64,000 nucleotides of DNA from Salicibibacter cibarius (lineage in GTDB: Bacteria > Bacillota > Bacilli > Bacillales > Marinococcaceae), in the NCBI RefSeq assembly GCF_016495725.1, contig NZ_CP054705.1:3782001-3846000 (forward strand), in the 5' to 3' direction. The notes below the pieces were generated by a model that worked only from the letters and a program-made list of their open reading frames with translations, was not told the origin of the DNA and searched no databases. Positions 8,504 to 17,668 of this stretch are shown piece after piece (position 1 is the first letter of the stretch; each line of letters opens with the position of its first letter). Made by a program: the position numbers and the translations under genes.

Positions 8504-8529
8504 GGAGAGCCTTTTATCATTTGCTCTCC
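8504..8529 (-). terminator. alaT terminator
   Basis: GGAGAGC and GCTCTCC form a 7-bp stem about ten bases after the alaT stop, followed on the minus strand by TATTTTA. Confidence 0.6.
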
Positions 8530-8538
8530 TTTTCCCCA

Positions 8539-9732
8539 TTATTGGGCATGCCGTTGGACGAACGCTTCGATGCGGGCGGTTGCTGTTTGCAGGGCATCCA
8601 TAGACGTTGCGTATGAACAACGAACGTGGCCTTCACCGCCCTTCCCGAATACCGATCCCGGCACTACCGCCACTTTTTCCTCTATCAGCAATTGTTCGGC
8701 AAATGTTTCATCATCCATCCCCGTCGCTTCCACCGATGGAAACGCGTAAAAAGATCCGCCGGGAAAACGACAAGTTAATCCCGCCTCATTTAACGCGTGT
8801 ACAATGTAATTGCGCCGGGCACGATAACTGTTCGTCATTTTTTCCACAGTTTCTCTCCCATTTCGCAATGCTTCCAACGCACCATGTTGCGCCGGTGTCG
8901 GGGCACACATGAGGGAATACTGATGAATTTTCAACATCGCTTGCGTAATATCGTTAGGTGCGCAAACGTAACCGAGCCGCCAACCTGTCATGGCAAATGC
9001 TTTGGAGAACCCGGAAATTAACACGGTTCGGTCGCGCATACGGTTCAGTGCCGAAAAGGCGGTGTGCGGCGTGTCATAACTGAGCTCCGCGTAAATCTCA
9101 TCGGAAAAAACGAGCAAATCATGGGCTTCCGCTACCTCCGCAATCGCCTGAAGCTCAACATCGTTCATGACCGCTCCCGTTGGATTGTTCGGAAACGAGA
9201 GAATGATCGCGCGGCTACGCTCGGTGATTGCTGCTTCCAAACGTTCTTTCGTCAATTTAAAATCAGTGGAAGCATCGGTCGGGACAGGCACGGGTACCGC
9301 TCCTGACATTGTAACCAACGGCTCATACGAGACGAACGCAGGTGTTGCTACCAGCACTTCATCACCCGGATCAATCGTCGCCCGTATGGCAAGATCGATC
9401 GCCTCGCTAGCCCCTACCGTAACAATTATTTCCTCTTCCGGATCATAGCCCACGCCAAAACGGTCAAACATATACCCGCTAATAGCCGTACGCAATTCAA
9501 TCATGCCGGCATTCGATGTGTAGGAGGTGTATCCTTGCTCCAGGGATGCCATAGAGGCTTCCCGCACATTCCAAGGCGTGACAAAATCAGGTTCGCCAAC
9601 GCCCAGGGAAATGCAATCTTCCATAGTTGCGGCCAAATCAAAAAAACGGCGGATGCCGGAGGGTTCAATACTGGAAACCGCCCGTGAAAGTCGCTTTTTT
9701 TTCGTTGTCGTTTGCACCGTGTGTTGCTTCAT
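8539..9732 (-). CDS. alaT: PLP-dependent aminotransferase, AlaT/YugH type
   Basis: A class I aminotransferase of 397 residues. It shows SLGVGEPDF near the N-terminus, the PNNPTGAV substrate-contact motif, and the PLP-lysine in LISGFSKAFAMTGWRLGYV. Its start overlaps the stop of the Lrp/AsnC regulator gene by four bases, so the two are translationally coupled. The same pair in B. subtilis (yugG-yugH) was described as alaR-alaT, alanine transaminase with its activator, which is the basis for this name. Broad-specificity aromatic or aspartate transaminase activity is the alternative. A terminator follows. Confidence 0.85.
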   Translation of the reverse strand: MKQHTVQTTTKKKRLSRAVSSIEPSGIRRFFDLAATMEDCISLGVGEPDFVTPWNVREASMASLEQGYTSYTSNAGMIELRTAISGYMFDRFGVGYDPEEEIIVTVGASEAIDLAIRATIDPGDEVLVATPAFVSYEPLVTMSGAVPVPVPTDASTDFKLTKERLEAAITERSRAIILSFPNNPTGAVMNDVELQAIAEVAEAHDLLVFSDEIYAELSYDTPHTAFSALNRMRDRTVLISGFSKAFAMTGWRLGYVCAPNDITQAMLKIHQYSLMCAPTPAQHGALEALRNGRETVEKMTNSYRARRNYIVHALNEAGLTCRFPGGSFYAFPSVEATGMDDETFAEQLLIEEKVAVVPGSVFGKGGEGHVRCSYATSMDALQTATARIEAFVQRHAQ

Positions 9733-10232
9733 GGTGACACCACCATACGGCGATCTTTTTCCTCTTGATTGAAAATAACGCCGTCATGTTTATATTTTTT
9801 CAATCGAAAATGCGTCGTCGTTGACAATACCGCGTCCAGTGTAGACAGCTTATTGGACACAAAGCGAGCAACGCCCTCCATCGTTTGCCCTTCGACCATT
9901 ACGGAAAGATCATAAGTCCCTGACATCAAGTATAGGGCGGTGACTTCCGGGAAACGCTGAATACGCGCAGCCACTTCATCAAAACCAACCTCACGCTGAG
10001 GGGTAACTTTTACATCGATCATGGCGGCAATGTGATCTTCCGTGGTCACTTTATTCCAATCAATAATTGCTCCATAGCTCAAAATAATCTTTTCGTCTTC
10101 AAGTTTTTTCATACAATTTTTTACATCATCTTCGTTTTCGTCCAACATTTTCGCGAGCACATCCGTTTCGATGCGCCCATGATGCTCAAGTATACGAATG
10201 AGCTCCAATTCTTTCTCTTTTGTCACTGCCAT
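9729..10232 (-). CDS. alaR: Lrp/AsnC-family regulator, AlaR/YugG type
   Basis: A 167-residue transcription factor: an N-terminal winged helix-turn-helix (about 5-60, LELIRILEHHGRIETDVLAKML) and a C-terminal RAM ligand-binding domain (about 75-155, with GTYDLSVMVEG). Lrp-type proteins sense amino acids, form octamers and wrap DNA. It overlaps the downstream aminotransferase by four bases, which indicates a dedicated regulator-enzyme unit. Sensing of alanine is inferred from the B. subtilis counterpart. Confidence 0.85.
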   Translation of the reverse strand: MAVTKEKELELIRILEHHGRIETDVLAKMLDENEDDVKNCMKKLEDEKIILSYGAIIDWNKVTTEDHIAAMIDVKVTPQREVGFDEVAARIQRFPEVTALYLMSGTYDLSVMVEGQTMEGVARFVSNKLSTLDAVLSTTTHFRLKKYKHDGVIFNQEEKDRRMVVSP

Positions 10233-10367
10233 TCCCCCATTGATGAAAATGCCTATCTATACATACCTTATTATAAAACCGTTTATCATGTTCCAAGACG
10301 ACGAATATCTCCATTTTATCATAGATTTCGACTGTGATTCTGACTATTTTTTGAAAGTGGGAAAGAA

Positions 10368-10982
10368 ATGAAAGGATACATCAGTCATTATCATAAAGAA
10401 CCGACCGTTGCAATGCTCATCATTGATATGATCAACGACTTGGAATTCGAAAATGGGGAAAAATTGTATGAACCAATGCGAGCCGCGGCCAATCAAATTG
10501 CAGCACTAAAAGCGCAGGCAAAATCGTTTCATATTCCGGTTATTTACGTCAACGATAATTATGGATTTTGGCAAAGTGACTTTCGGGAACTTGTCAACCA
10601 TTGCCTCTCCGAAAATGTCCGCGGCCAAGAAATTGTCCGTATCCTCCCGCCGGATGATGAGGACTATTTTGTGTTAAAACCGCAGTTTTCCGGCTTTTTT
10701 TATACCCCGCTCGACCTTCTGTTGCGCTACCTAAACGTACGCACGTTGATTTTAACCGGAGCATCCGGCAATATGTGTGTCCAGTTCACGGCAAACGATG
10801 CCTATATGCGGGGATATCACTCGATTGTCCCTCGCGATTGCATTGCTTCGGTTCACAACCATGAGAACGAAGAAGCCATTCAAATGATGGAAAAAGTTTT
10901 AAAGGTATCTACGACCCCGGCTGCTGAATTATCGATGCGCAATGTCATTACCGAGGCGCAGGCGTATTACGAAGATACTTGA
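10368..10982 (+). CDS. Isochorismatase-family cysteine hydrolase
   Basis: A soluble 204-residue hydrolase. The catalytic triad of the family is visible: Asp20 in AMLIIDMINDL, Lys104 in FVLKPQFSGF and Cys137 in GASGNMCVQFTA, the last with the usual preceding bulged turn. Members hydrolyse isochorismate, nicotinamide, N-carbamoyl compounds or ureides, and the substrate cannot be told from sequence. It is monocistronic, divergent from alaR, and ends 39 bases before the convergent luxS. Confidence 0.85.
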   Translation: MKGYISHYHKEPTVAMLIIDMINDLEFENGEKLYEPMRAAANQIAALKAQAKSFHIPVIYVNDNYGFWQSDFRELVNHCLSENVRGQEIVRILPPDDEDYFVLKPQFSGFFYTPLDLLLRYLNVRTLILTGASGNMCVQFTANDAYMRGYHSIVPRDCIASVHNHENEEAIQMMEKVLKVSTTPAAELSMRNVITEAQAYYEDT

Positions 10983-11021
10983 TCGGTTAGAAAAAGAAAA
11001 GGCAGCATGTGAACGCCACCT

Positions 11022-11495
11022 TTAAAATACTTCTTCCAATGCTTTACGATCTTGTTTTAGCCAATCCCGCATCCACGTTTTCGCTTCTTCCAAATCATGG
11101 AGTTTCGCCTGGCCGCATTGTTCTTCGGTGGCTGCAGGAACATAGTCATATTCGAGCCCGGCTTTTAACGTTTTCTCCAAAATATCAATGATCTCGGCAA
11201 CTTCCGCCGCTCCGTTAACGATGAGGTAGAAACCGGTTTGGCATCCCATCGGGGAAAGGTCAATCACTTCAAAATGGTCGTAAGCATCGGCGTACCCACG
11301 TATATTCAAAGCCAGCAGATGTTCCAGCGTATGAATCACCGGCGGCGTCATGTTCGTCACATTCGGCTGGGCAAAACGAAGATCGAATTTATGAACGATG
11401 CCATCACTGCCTACCTTTTGCGTCCCAGCATGACGGACGTATGGCGCTTTCACTTTTGTATGGTCAAGCTCGAAACTTTCAACACGCGCTTCCAT
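11022..11495 (-). CDS. luxS: S-ribosylhomocysteine lyase LuxS
   Basis: LuxS cleaves S-ribosylhomocysteine to homocysteine and the AI-2 precursor DPD in the activated methyl cycle. The 157-residue length is typical. Metal ligands are His55 and His59 in HTLEHLLA and Cys127 in [11 protein letters not shown]. Cys85 in [10 protein letters not shown] is the catalytic cysteine. It is a single gene with no pfs/mtn neighbour here. Confidence 0.96.
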   Translation of the reverse strand: MEARVESFELDHTKVKAPYVRHAGTQKVGSDGIVHKFDLRFAQPNVTNMTPPVIHTLEHLLALNIRGYADAYDHFEVIDLSPMGCQTGFYLIVNGAAEVAEIIDILEKTLKAGLEYDYVPAATEEQCGQAKLHDLEEAKTWMRDWLKQDRKALEEVF

Positions 11496-11581
11496 AAAAA
11501 ATCCCTCCGTATCGTATTCCTACACCTATCATACAACAAGGCGAATTTTTTTCGCAATGTTGGTGCGTGCAATTGGATCGT

Positions 11582-12652
11582 TCACCGGAGTAAAGCGTCC
11601 GTCTCTTCTACCAACCTATCAACAAGTTCCTTAGCGGTGATTGATTCGCTAAGCCTTACACCTTGCCCTGCCCACAATGACATGTAATCCGGGTTTTTTT
11701 GTTGACCGGCCGCTTTTCGAATATCTTTTGTTGCAGCATTTTGAATGGGGTATGGGGGAATAGCATCATTTTTATCAGCCATTTCTTCCATAAATCGATT
11801 CTTAATGCCTCTCGCTTCTTTTCCTGAAAAGGCTTTTGTGATCATTGTATCAGCTTCATTACTTTGTGAAATTTCCTCTTTATGCACATCTTGCGCGCCA
11901 CTTTCGTTACACGTGAGAAAAGCTGTACCCATTTGCACCCCGGACGCGCCCAACATAAGCGCGGCTGCGATCCCCCTTCCATCCATAATCCCACCGGAAG
12001 CAATAACCGGAACATCCACATGATCGACGATTTGTGGCACCAGTGCCATCGTTCCAACCATTGCTTGCTCCATCGAGGACTGTAAAAATGTACCGCGATG
12101 TCCGCCTGCCTCACTCCCCTGCGCCACAATGAGGTCAACGCCGGCTAGGTCAAGTTCGATTGCTTCATTTACAGTCGTCGCGGTTCCTATTGTGGTGATG
12201 TTTTGCGCTTTTAATTTTTGAAGCATTCGCATTGGAAGAAGACCAAATGTGAAACTGAAGCAAGGCACTTCCTCTTCTAAAACGACGTTTAATTGCTCAT
12301 CGAAATTTTCTTCAACTTGATTTATTTGCGGGGGTTCAAGATTAAATTTTTGCCGGTAACGCTCCGTCAGTTTCAATCCGGTTTCGATGTAAGACTGCTC
12401 TTGTTCCCTTGGATGCTCGGGAGAAGGGATGAACAGGTTAACCGCGAATGGTGCGTCCGTTAATCCTTTAATGGCGCGAATCGCTGATCGAATCTGTTCC
12501 GGAGCCATATACCCTGCTCCCAGCGTGCCGAGACCACCGCTGTTTGACACCGCGGCAACAAGCTCCGGCGTCGTTGTGCCACCAGCCATCCCGGCTTGAA
12601 TAATCGGATACTTGATTTCCAGATGTGATTGGGCCTCCGTTTCGTACCACAT
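11582..12652 (-). CDS. Nitronate monooxygenase (2-nitropropane dioxygenase family)
   Basis: A 356-residue FMN-dependent TIM-barrel enzyme that oxidises alkyl nitronates such as propionate-3-nitronate. Family motifs are PIIQAGMAGG at the N-terminus, SNSGGLGTLGAGY, QGSEAGGHRGTF containing the catalytic His, and PVIASGGIMDGRG for the FMN phosphate. It precedes a DASS carrier on the same strand (the carrier stop is upstream by 66 bases), but joint function is not evident. Some relatives are enoyl-ACP reductases (FabK); the GGHRG context favours nitronate monooxygenase. Confidence 0.85.
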   Translation of the reverse strand: MWYETEAQSHLEIKYPIIQAGMAGGTTTPELVAAVSNSGGLGTLGAGYMAPEQIRSAIRAIKGLTDAPFAVNLFIPSPEHPREQEQSYIETGLKLTERYRQKFNLEPPQINQVEENFDEQLNVVLEEEVPCFSFTFGLLPMRMLQKLKAQNITTIGTATTVNEAIELDLAGVDLIVAQGSEAGGHRGTFLQSSMEQAMVGTMALVPQIVDHVDVPVIASGGIMDGRGIAAALMLGASGVQMGTAFLTCNESGAQDVHKEEISQSNEADTMITKAFSGKEARGIKNRFMEEMADKNDAIPPYPIQNAATKDIRKAAGQQKNPDYMSLWAGQGVRLSESITAKELVDRLVEETDALLR

Positions 12653-12718
12653 GTTGATAGCCTCCGTCCGTAGTGTTTTTATATGAATTTCTCGTATATG
12701 TCCTTCTTGCTTTTTTAT

Positions 12719-14158
12719 CTAAGGCCAAAAACCTAGCCAATTCCACCACGTATATACGACCAATAATGTAATGATCGTTGTCGCGATCGTCGCCCATATG
12801 CCCGGAATATAAAAGTCTTTTTGCTCGATTAAGCCGGTGCCGTGCGCAACGACATTCGGCATCGTTTCCACGACCAAAATGTACCCATACAACGTTGTCA
12901 AACCTGCAGCGACACTGATAACAACAGGGTCCAACCCAACTTGCGTGGATAAACCGATAAAAACCGGAAGCAAAGTGACGACGGCTGTCGAGACGTTGGT
13001 CACACCTAAATGATAGATTTGTGAAAGGACCACAACCAACAAAAGCGCCAACCAAGGTTCACTGAACGCCGCAAGCAACCACTCCGCGGAAAGAACCTCC
13101 TCTAATAAATCAATGGCTCCTGACTCAATTAAAGCAAACCCCAGTGATAATGTAGCTCCTATTAATAGAACCATATCAAAGTTGACCTTCACAAGGTTTT
13201 TCCAATCGATAAACCCTACTTTTGGCATCCCCATTAAAACGACCGCAAGAAGGGCAGGAACGGTTGGATGATAACCATGAAGTGGTTGTGTCATCCAAAG
13301 CACTACCGTTAAACATAAAATCCCTATACACTTTCGTTCAGCTTTTGTTAACGCGCCTAAGTTTTCTTTTTCTTTCTTCATCTGCTTTTTTAATGGTGCA
13401 AATGAATAATCTTCAGGCGGAAAGCATTTCCAAACAATAAATGGGATCGTCCCCATCAATAATAGCCATATAGGAAAAGAATACAACAGCCAATCAAAAT
13501 AGGATAATGTCCGACCTACGTACAATTGTAATATTTCGATCGTTAGTATGTTCCCGACCGCTGCCGTCAACACTGCCGTCCCACTGATATTTCCGGCATA
13601 GGCCGTTCCCACGAGCATCAATTTACTAAAATTGCTTTCTTTTTTTGCTCCAACGGCTGAGAGCACGGAAAGAACAATAGGCATTATTAAAGTAACACGA
13701 ACAGCTGTTGCAGGGATAAAAAACGCTTGCATTTGCATCAGCAGAAACAATCCATGAAATGTCCCCTTTGCAGAATGTCCTACTTTCGATAGCAACGCAT
13801 AAGTTACCCGGTTGATTAACGGTGTTTGTCTGACGCCTTCAGCTATCATCATTCCCGCGATAATTAAAAACACTGCGGGGTTAGCAAAACCGCTCAGTAC
13901 AACATCTACAGGCACAGATTGTAGCAATAGAAGCAAAACCATCGATAAGACCGACGTCATTCCCAAAGGGATAGGTTCCAAAGCAAATAGAAATATCGCA
14001 AATACCATGATGGCAATCGTAGATTTCGCTTCCCAAGAGACCCCTTCCGGTAACAGTAAAAGAGGTATGAAGAAAAAAAACACAGAGATACTAAAAGTAA
14101 TGGATCGCTTAGATATAAGGAACTTTTTTGGCTTATCAACATGCCTTTCCGGTTTCAT
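12719..14158 (-). CDS. DASS/SLC13-family anion transporter, divergent member
   Basis: An integral membrane carrier of 479 residues with about eleven to twelve hydrophobic segments. Proteins of this family (SdcS, VcINDY) carry dicarboxylates, sulfate or citrate with sodium. The two SNT substrate motifs of the family are altered: the first region reads GNISGTAVLTAAVGN and the second HLGVTNVSTAVVTLLP, so substrate or ion coupling may differ. It lies downstream of a second, more canonical DASS gene on the same strand, separated by about 167 bases and a hairpin. Confidence 0.8.
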   Translation of the reverse strand: MKPERHVDKPKKFLISKRSITFSISVFFFFIPLLLLPEGVSWEAKSTIAIMVFAIFLFALEPIPLGMTSVLSMVLLLLLQSVPVDVVLSGFANPAVFLIIAGMMIAEGVRQTPLINRVTYALLSKVGHSAKGTFHGLFLLMQMQAFFIPATAVRVTLIMPIVLSVLSAVGAKKESNFSKLMLVGTAYAGNISGTAVLTAAVGNILTIEILQLYVGRTLSYFDWLLYSFPIWLLLMGTIPFIVWKCFPPEDYSFAPLKKQMKKEKENLGALTKAERKCIGILCLTVVLWMTQPLHGYHPTVPALLAVVLMGMPKVGFIDWKNLVKVNFDMVLLIGATLSLGFALIESGAIDLLEEVLSAEWLLAAFSEPWLALLLVVVLSQIYHLGVTNVSTAVVTLLPVFIGLSTQVGLDPVVISVAAGLTTLYGYILVVETMPNVVAHGTGLIEQKDFYIPGIWATIATTIITLLVVYTWWNWLGFWP

Positions 14159-14196
14159 ATACGGCTCTCACTTTCAGCACAATTAGAAAAACATAA

Positions 14197-14224
14197 CGGC
14201 TCTAGACAAGGAATCATCTAGAAC
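14197..14224 (-). terminator. Hairpin between the two DASS genes
   Basis: CGGCTCTAGA and TCTAGAACCG flank a ten-base loop. On the minus strand the stem is followed by TTATGTTTTT. It may end transcription of the upstream DASS gene. Confidence 0.5.
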
Positions 14225-14325
14225 CGCTTGTCATTGATTAAAGATTACTCACTCTCACTGTCTTCTTCATATTCCCGACGAATCCCTCTACACGATTCCA
14301 TAATTATCCATTCCAATCGATCCAT

Positions 14326-15882
14326 TTATAATCCTTCAGGTAAAACGGTTAAATCAATACCCCATACAGCGGGTAGCAAGAACATAACCAATATCACCAA
14401 AACGACAATGGCAATGATATTCATCCAAAATCCGGCTTTTATCATATCACCTATTTTCAAGTAACCCGAACCAAACACAACCGCGTTCGGCGGAGTCGCC
14501 ACAGGTAACATAAAAGCACAAGAAGCAGCAACTGCTGCAGGAACCATCAAGGCAAAAGGATGCACGGCCATTGCCACAGCGAGAGATGCCATAATCGGCA
14601 TCATCATTGTAGCGGTAGCCGTGTTGGATGTAATTTCTGTTAAAAATATGACGAGCACTGTGACACCTAGCAAGATAAAAATAAACTCGACACCTTGCAG
14701 CATGGTTAGTTGTTCACCGATCCAGACATCCAAACCGCTATCTTGAAATCCACCCGCGATCGCGAGACCGCCACCAAAAAGAATGAGGATTCCCCAAGGG
14801 ACATCTTTGGCTGCGTGCCATGTCATCAATTTATCACCTTTATATGTCTTCGACGGTATGATGAACAGCGCAACAGCGGCAGTGATTGCGATCATCGTAT
14901 CATCGATTCCCGGGATAATATCCTCCAATATAAAAGTTCGGCTAATCCATGCCAAGGCGGTGATGGTGAATACAGTCAGCACCATCTTCTCTTCAGGGCT
15001 CATTTTCCCCAAACCCGTTCGCTGCTCTTGGATAAGCTCTTTTCCGCCGGGAATATGCTTCAACTTCATCGGAAATGCAAAATTAACCAAATAGATCCAA
15101 GCTAATGTAAGAAGAATAGCGGCCAGCGGAACTCCAAACATCATCCAACTGGCAAATGATAAGTCAAAATCAAATATTTCATTTAACGAGCCGGCTAAAA
15201 TCGTATTCGGCGGGGTTCCGATGATTGTTCCCAAGCCCCCGATAGAAGCAGACATAGCAATGGCAATCATCAAACCCTTAGCGAATTGATTTTCCTGTGA
15301 CTCTGCGTCTTTAATATCTCCATCACGTAACGACTGACTAACTTGAAAAATAATTGCCGTTCCGATCGGAACCATCATCATCGCGGTCGCTGTATTTGAA
15401 ATCCACATGGACAGGAAACCGGTGGCAACCATAAATCCCAGAACTATCCGCTTCGTGCTTGTTCCAATTAAAGAAATAATCGTTAGTGCGATCCTTTTAT
15501 GCAAGTTCCAACGCTCTATTGCTAGCGCTATCACAAAACCGCCTAGAAATAGAAAAACGATGTCATCCCCGTAGTTCGGAGTTACTTCACCGACTTCTAT
15601 GCTTGTCACTATTGGGAAAAGGATTATTGGCAATAAAGCGGTCACAGGGATCGGTAGCGCCTCGGTAATCCACCATGTCGCGATCCATACCGTTCCGGCA
15701 AGTACCCCGCGCGCTTCCGGTGTTAAACCTTCCGGCTGAAAAAAGAATAAAACAATAAAAAAGAGTAAAGGTCCTAATATAAGCCCTATGGCCCTTTTTT
15801 TAGAAATCTCTCGGCCACTTTTCGGTGGTTGGCCGCCCGTCATTTTCCCTGACGCTTTCTCCATACGTCCGTTTTTGCCCAT
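14326..15882 (-). CDS. DASS/SLC13-family sodium-coupled dicarboxylate transporter
   Basis: A polytopic membrane carrier of about 518 residues with the two canonical SNT motifs, WISNTATAMMMVP and EITSNTATATMMMP, that bind sodium and the substrate carboxylates in VcINDY. ITEALPIPVTALLP near the N-terminus is also typical. The reading frame is open from a TTG at 15975. I prefer the ATG at 15882 (MGKNGRMEK), preceded by GGGGGAAG, because the first 31 residues of the longer form look uncoded. The likely substrates are C4-dicarboxylates such as malate or succinate, by family. Confidence 0.85.
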   Translation of the reverse strand: MGKNGRMEKASGKMTGGQPPKSGREISKKRAIGLILGPLLFFIVLFFFQPEGLTPEARGVLAGTVWIATWWITEALPIPVTALLPIILFPIVTSIEVGEVTPNYGDDIVFLFLGGFVIALAIERWNLHKRIALTIISLIGTSTKRIVLGFMVATGFLSMWISNTATAMMMVPIGTAIIFQVSQSLRDGDIKDAESQENQFAKGLMIAIAMSASIGGLGTIIGTPPNTILAGSLNEIFDFDLSFASWMMFGVPLAAILLTLAWIYLVNFAFPMKLKHIPGGKELIQEQRTGLGKMSPEEKMVLTVFTITALAWISRTFILEDIIPGIDDTMIAITAAVALFIIPSKTYKGDKLMTWHAAKDVPWGILILFGGGLAIAGGFQDSGLDVWIGEQLTMLQGVEFIFILLGVTVLVIFLTEITSNTATATMMMPIMASLAVAMAVHPFALMVPAAVAASCAFMLPVATPPNAVVFGSGYLKIGDMIKAGFWMNIIAIVVLVILVMFLLPAVWGIDLTVLPEGL

Positions 15883-15975
15883 GGCGCTTCCCCCAGGCCT
15901 CGCCATCATGAACGAACACAAATCTTTTACGCGTTGATGACTATTCCACGCTTCTTGCCACACTCGCGTCAACAA

Positions 15976-16284
15976 TTCTTATTCATCTCCATTCCTTAAC
16001 ATTATGAATGCGGTTTAAAAATTTTGTTGGGTATACAATCCAGCTCAACCAAGAATTCAGAATTGCCCAACATACATGACACATATATTTGCAAACTTTG
16101 TCGCATCATATACTATCATGGGTTGATTTTTTTTGAAACACAAAAACCATATGGCGAAAGATTGGGATAACTCTATCATAGTATTTGTTCTTTCTGGCTT
16201 CCGTATCAATTAAGCACTTCCTTAGAATTATCCTTTTACGTTCATGTATACTATTCCTTAGCCTGATCTGAAAGGAGAATTCCA
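15976..16284. promoter_or_regulatory. Divergent intergenic region between DASS and arginase-family genes
   Basis: About 300 AT-rich bases between two divergent genes. It must hold both promoters. The only clear signal is GAAAGGAG, nine bases before the GTG start at 16285. I see no recognisable operator. Confidence 0.45.
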
Positions 16285-17157
16285 GTGTCTAATTTAAGTG
16301 ATAAAGAATCAAAAACGTTACGTATGGTTATGCCTCAATGGCAAGGAGGCAATAATCCTAACTATTCTTTAGGATCAGATCTTTTGGCATGGTTAGCCCC
16401 GGAAAGTGAACAACCTTTCGTTCGGGTTCCGGTAAGTGAAGACGCTTCAATAAGTGAGAAAAATGGTATCGTGGCTAGAGGTCATCTTCTGAAACAACTT
16501 GAAGCTGCCGATCATATCATTCAAGCCCATAAACCGGATCGCATTGTCATGTTTGGTGGGGATTGTCTCGCTAATCAAGCTCCGCTTGCATACTTGAATG
16601 AACGATATAACGGTGAATTAGGGTTATTATGGATCGATGCTCATCCTGATGTCACTACGCCAAAACAAATGCAAAATGCTCATGCAATGGTGTTGGGAAA
16701 TCTCTTAGGGGAGGGAGATCAGGAGTTTGCAAATCACGTGAAAACCCCTTTCGACCCCAAAAAAGTAATGTTTGCCGGCTTAGAAGAAACAGCCAGCCAT
16801 GAAACGGAAGTTATTCAAAGACTGGGAATTAAAACCGCCCGTACTGAGGAGTTGGAAACAAATAGTAAAGCGGTAATGGATTGGGCAAAAGAAAATGACA
16901 TTAAGCATTTGGCGATCCATTTAGACTTGGATGTCCTTGACCCGAGCGTATTTAGGTCATTGCTTTTTGCTAACCCTTATGCAGAAGAAGAAATTGGCGC
17001 CCCTTCCGGAAAAATGGATTTTCCCGCGCTCACTCGTTTAATACAAGACGTATCGCAGCAAACTGAAGTGGTTGAATTAGGGATAACTGAGCATATGCCA
17101 TGGGATGCCATTAATTTGAAAAGCATGTTAAATGGGATACCGATCCTCAACAGTTAA
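16285..17157 (+). CDS. Arginase/agmatinase-superfamily protein with GGDC variant
   Basis: Ureohydrolases use two Mn ions to hydrolyse guanidino groups. Metal motifs are largely present: DAHPD (118-122), NAHAM with His133, and HLDLDVLDP (212-220) with two Asp ligands. The first motif, usually GGDHS, reads GGDCLAN (91-97), so Cys94 replaces the His that normally binds one metal. A group of arginase-like proteins shares this change and its substrate is not known to me. It is 290 residues with a GTG start behind AAAGGAG. Divergent from the DASS carrier. It could be a hydrolase with altered metal use or a non-arginine substrate. Confidence 0.8.
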   Translation: MSNLSDKESKTLRMVMPQWQGGNNPNYSLGSDLLAWLAPESEQPFVRVPVSEDASISEKNGIVARGHLLKQLEAADHIIQAHKPDRIVMFGGDCLANQAPLAYLNERYNGELGLLWIDAHPDVTTPKQMQNAHAMVLGNLLGEGDQEFANHVKTPFDPKKVMFAGLEETASHETEVIQRLGIKTARTEELETNSKAVMDWAKENDIKHLAIHLDLDVLDPSVFRSLLFANPYAEEEIGAPSGKMDFPALTRLIQDVSQQTEVVELGITEHMPWDAINLKSMLNGIPILNS

Positions 17158-17216
17158 AACCAAACTTAACACCGGCCATGAGTATTATATACAAAATCAA
17201 CGTCCATTAGGTATTA

Positions 17217-17244
17217 TTGATCAATTAGGATAAATATATATAAA
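17217..17244 (+). promoter_or_regulatory. Probable promoter of the holin-like toxin gene
   Basis: TTGATC (17217-17222), a 16-bp spacer and TATAAA (17239-17244). This would give a leader of roughly 70 bases before the toxin start, as is usual for type I toxin mRNAs. Confidence 0.45.
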
Positions 17245-17322
17245 CTGGCTTCGCATGAGGGATTTGGTAGCACTGTCGATCTGCCGTTAGTCTTCATTGG
17301 AGACTTCCAGGGAGGGAGGTGT

Positions 17323-17442
17323 ATGCCAGTGGACATTGTTAGTGCGTTAGCGTTGATGATATCCTTCGGGATGTTGGTAGTGTTCATCGTTTCCGATAAA
17401 AACCGAAAAAATAATCCCTCATGCACTCTAGCAGGTAAGTGA
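17323..17442 (+). CDS. Type I toxin, putative holin-like small membrane peptide
   Basis: A 39-residue peptide beginning MPVDIVSALALMISFGMLV: one hydrophobic helix (about 5-24) followed by VSDKNRKN, the hallmark of the TxpA/BsrG-like putative holin-like toxin family of Firmicutes. The ribosome binding site is very strong (GGGAGGGAGG seven bases before ATG). The 3' end lies inside a hairpin that also ends an antisense RNA reading from the right. Such peptides damage the membrane when the antisense RNA is lost. Too short for most gene finders. Confidence 0.75.
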   Translation: MPVDIVSALALMISFGMLVVFIVSDKNRKNNPSCTLAGK

Positions 17443-17555
17443 GGGATTATTCTTTCCTAGCTACCTTTCCCCTCTTGACGGGGTTCGGTCTATGACGATC
17501 GTTTCATGTAACAGCATGGGCGGTCGTTATTACTGTATGCATTTACAGTGTTTCT
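17405..17555 (-). ncRNA. Probable antisense antitoxin RNA
   Basis: On the minus strand, TGG-TATGGT (17570-17562) is an extended -10, giving a start near 17555. The transcript would contain ACGACCGCCCATG pairing loosely with CATGAAACGATCGT, a small CCCC...GGGG hairpin (17470-17485) and a terminator stem followed by ATTATTTTTTCGG at about 17413-17405. It overlaps the last 30-40 bases of the toxin gene, as in BsrG/SR4 and TxpA/RatA pairs. Start and end are predicted by eye. Confidence 0.6.
17411..17450. terminator. Shared bidirectional terminator of the toxin-antitoxin pair
   Basis: ATAATCCCTCA and TGAGGGATTAT form a perfect 11-bp stem overlapping the toxin stop codon. The minus-strand side runs into a T6 tract, and the plus-strand side into TTCTTTCC. 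Confidence 0.8.
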
Positions 17556-17668
17556 ATGTTAACCATACCACAAAATCGATATTTGTACACATTGAATTTT
17601 TTTGCTCTTTCATTTCTTCAGCATCATTTTTAAACCGGCATTAGATTTTTGCCAACGTTCTTCCACCA

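Noticed and set aside
12468-13055. 195-codon minus-strand ORF over the DASS gene end
   Set aside because: Out-of-frame shadow of the DASS and nitronate monooxygenase genes; composition unlike a protein.
17214-17426. 70-codon minus-strand ORF across the toxin locus
   Set aside because: Antisense of the toxin gene; the toxin has the better ribosome site and family motif.
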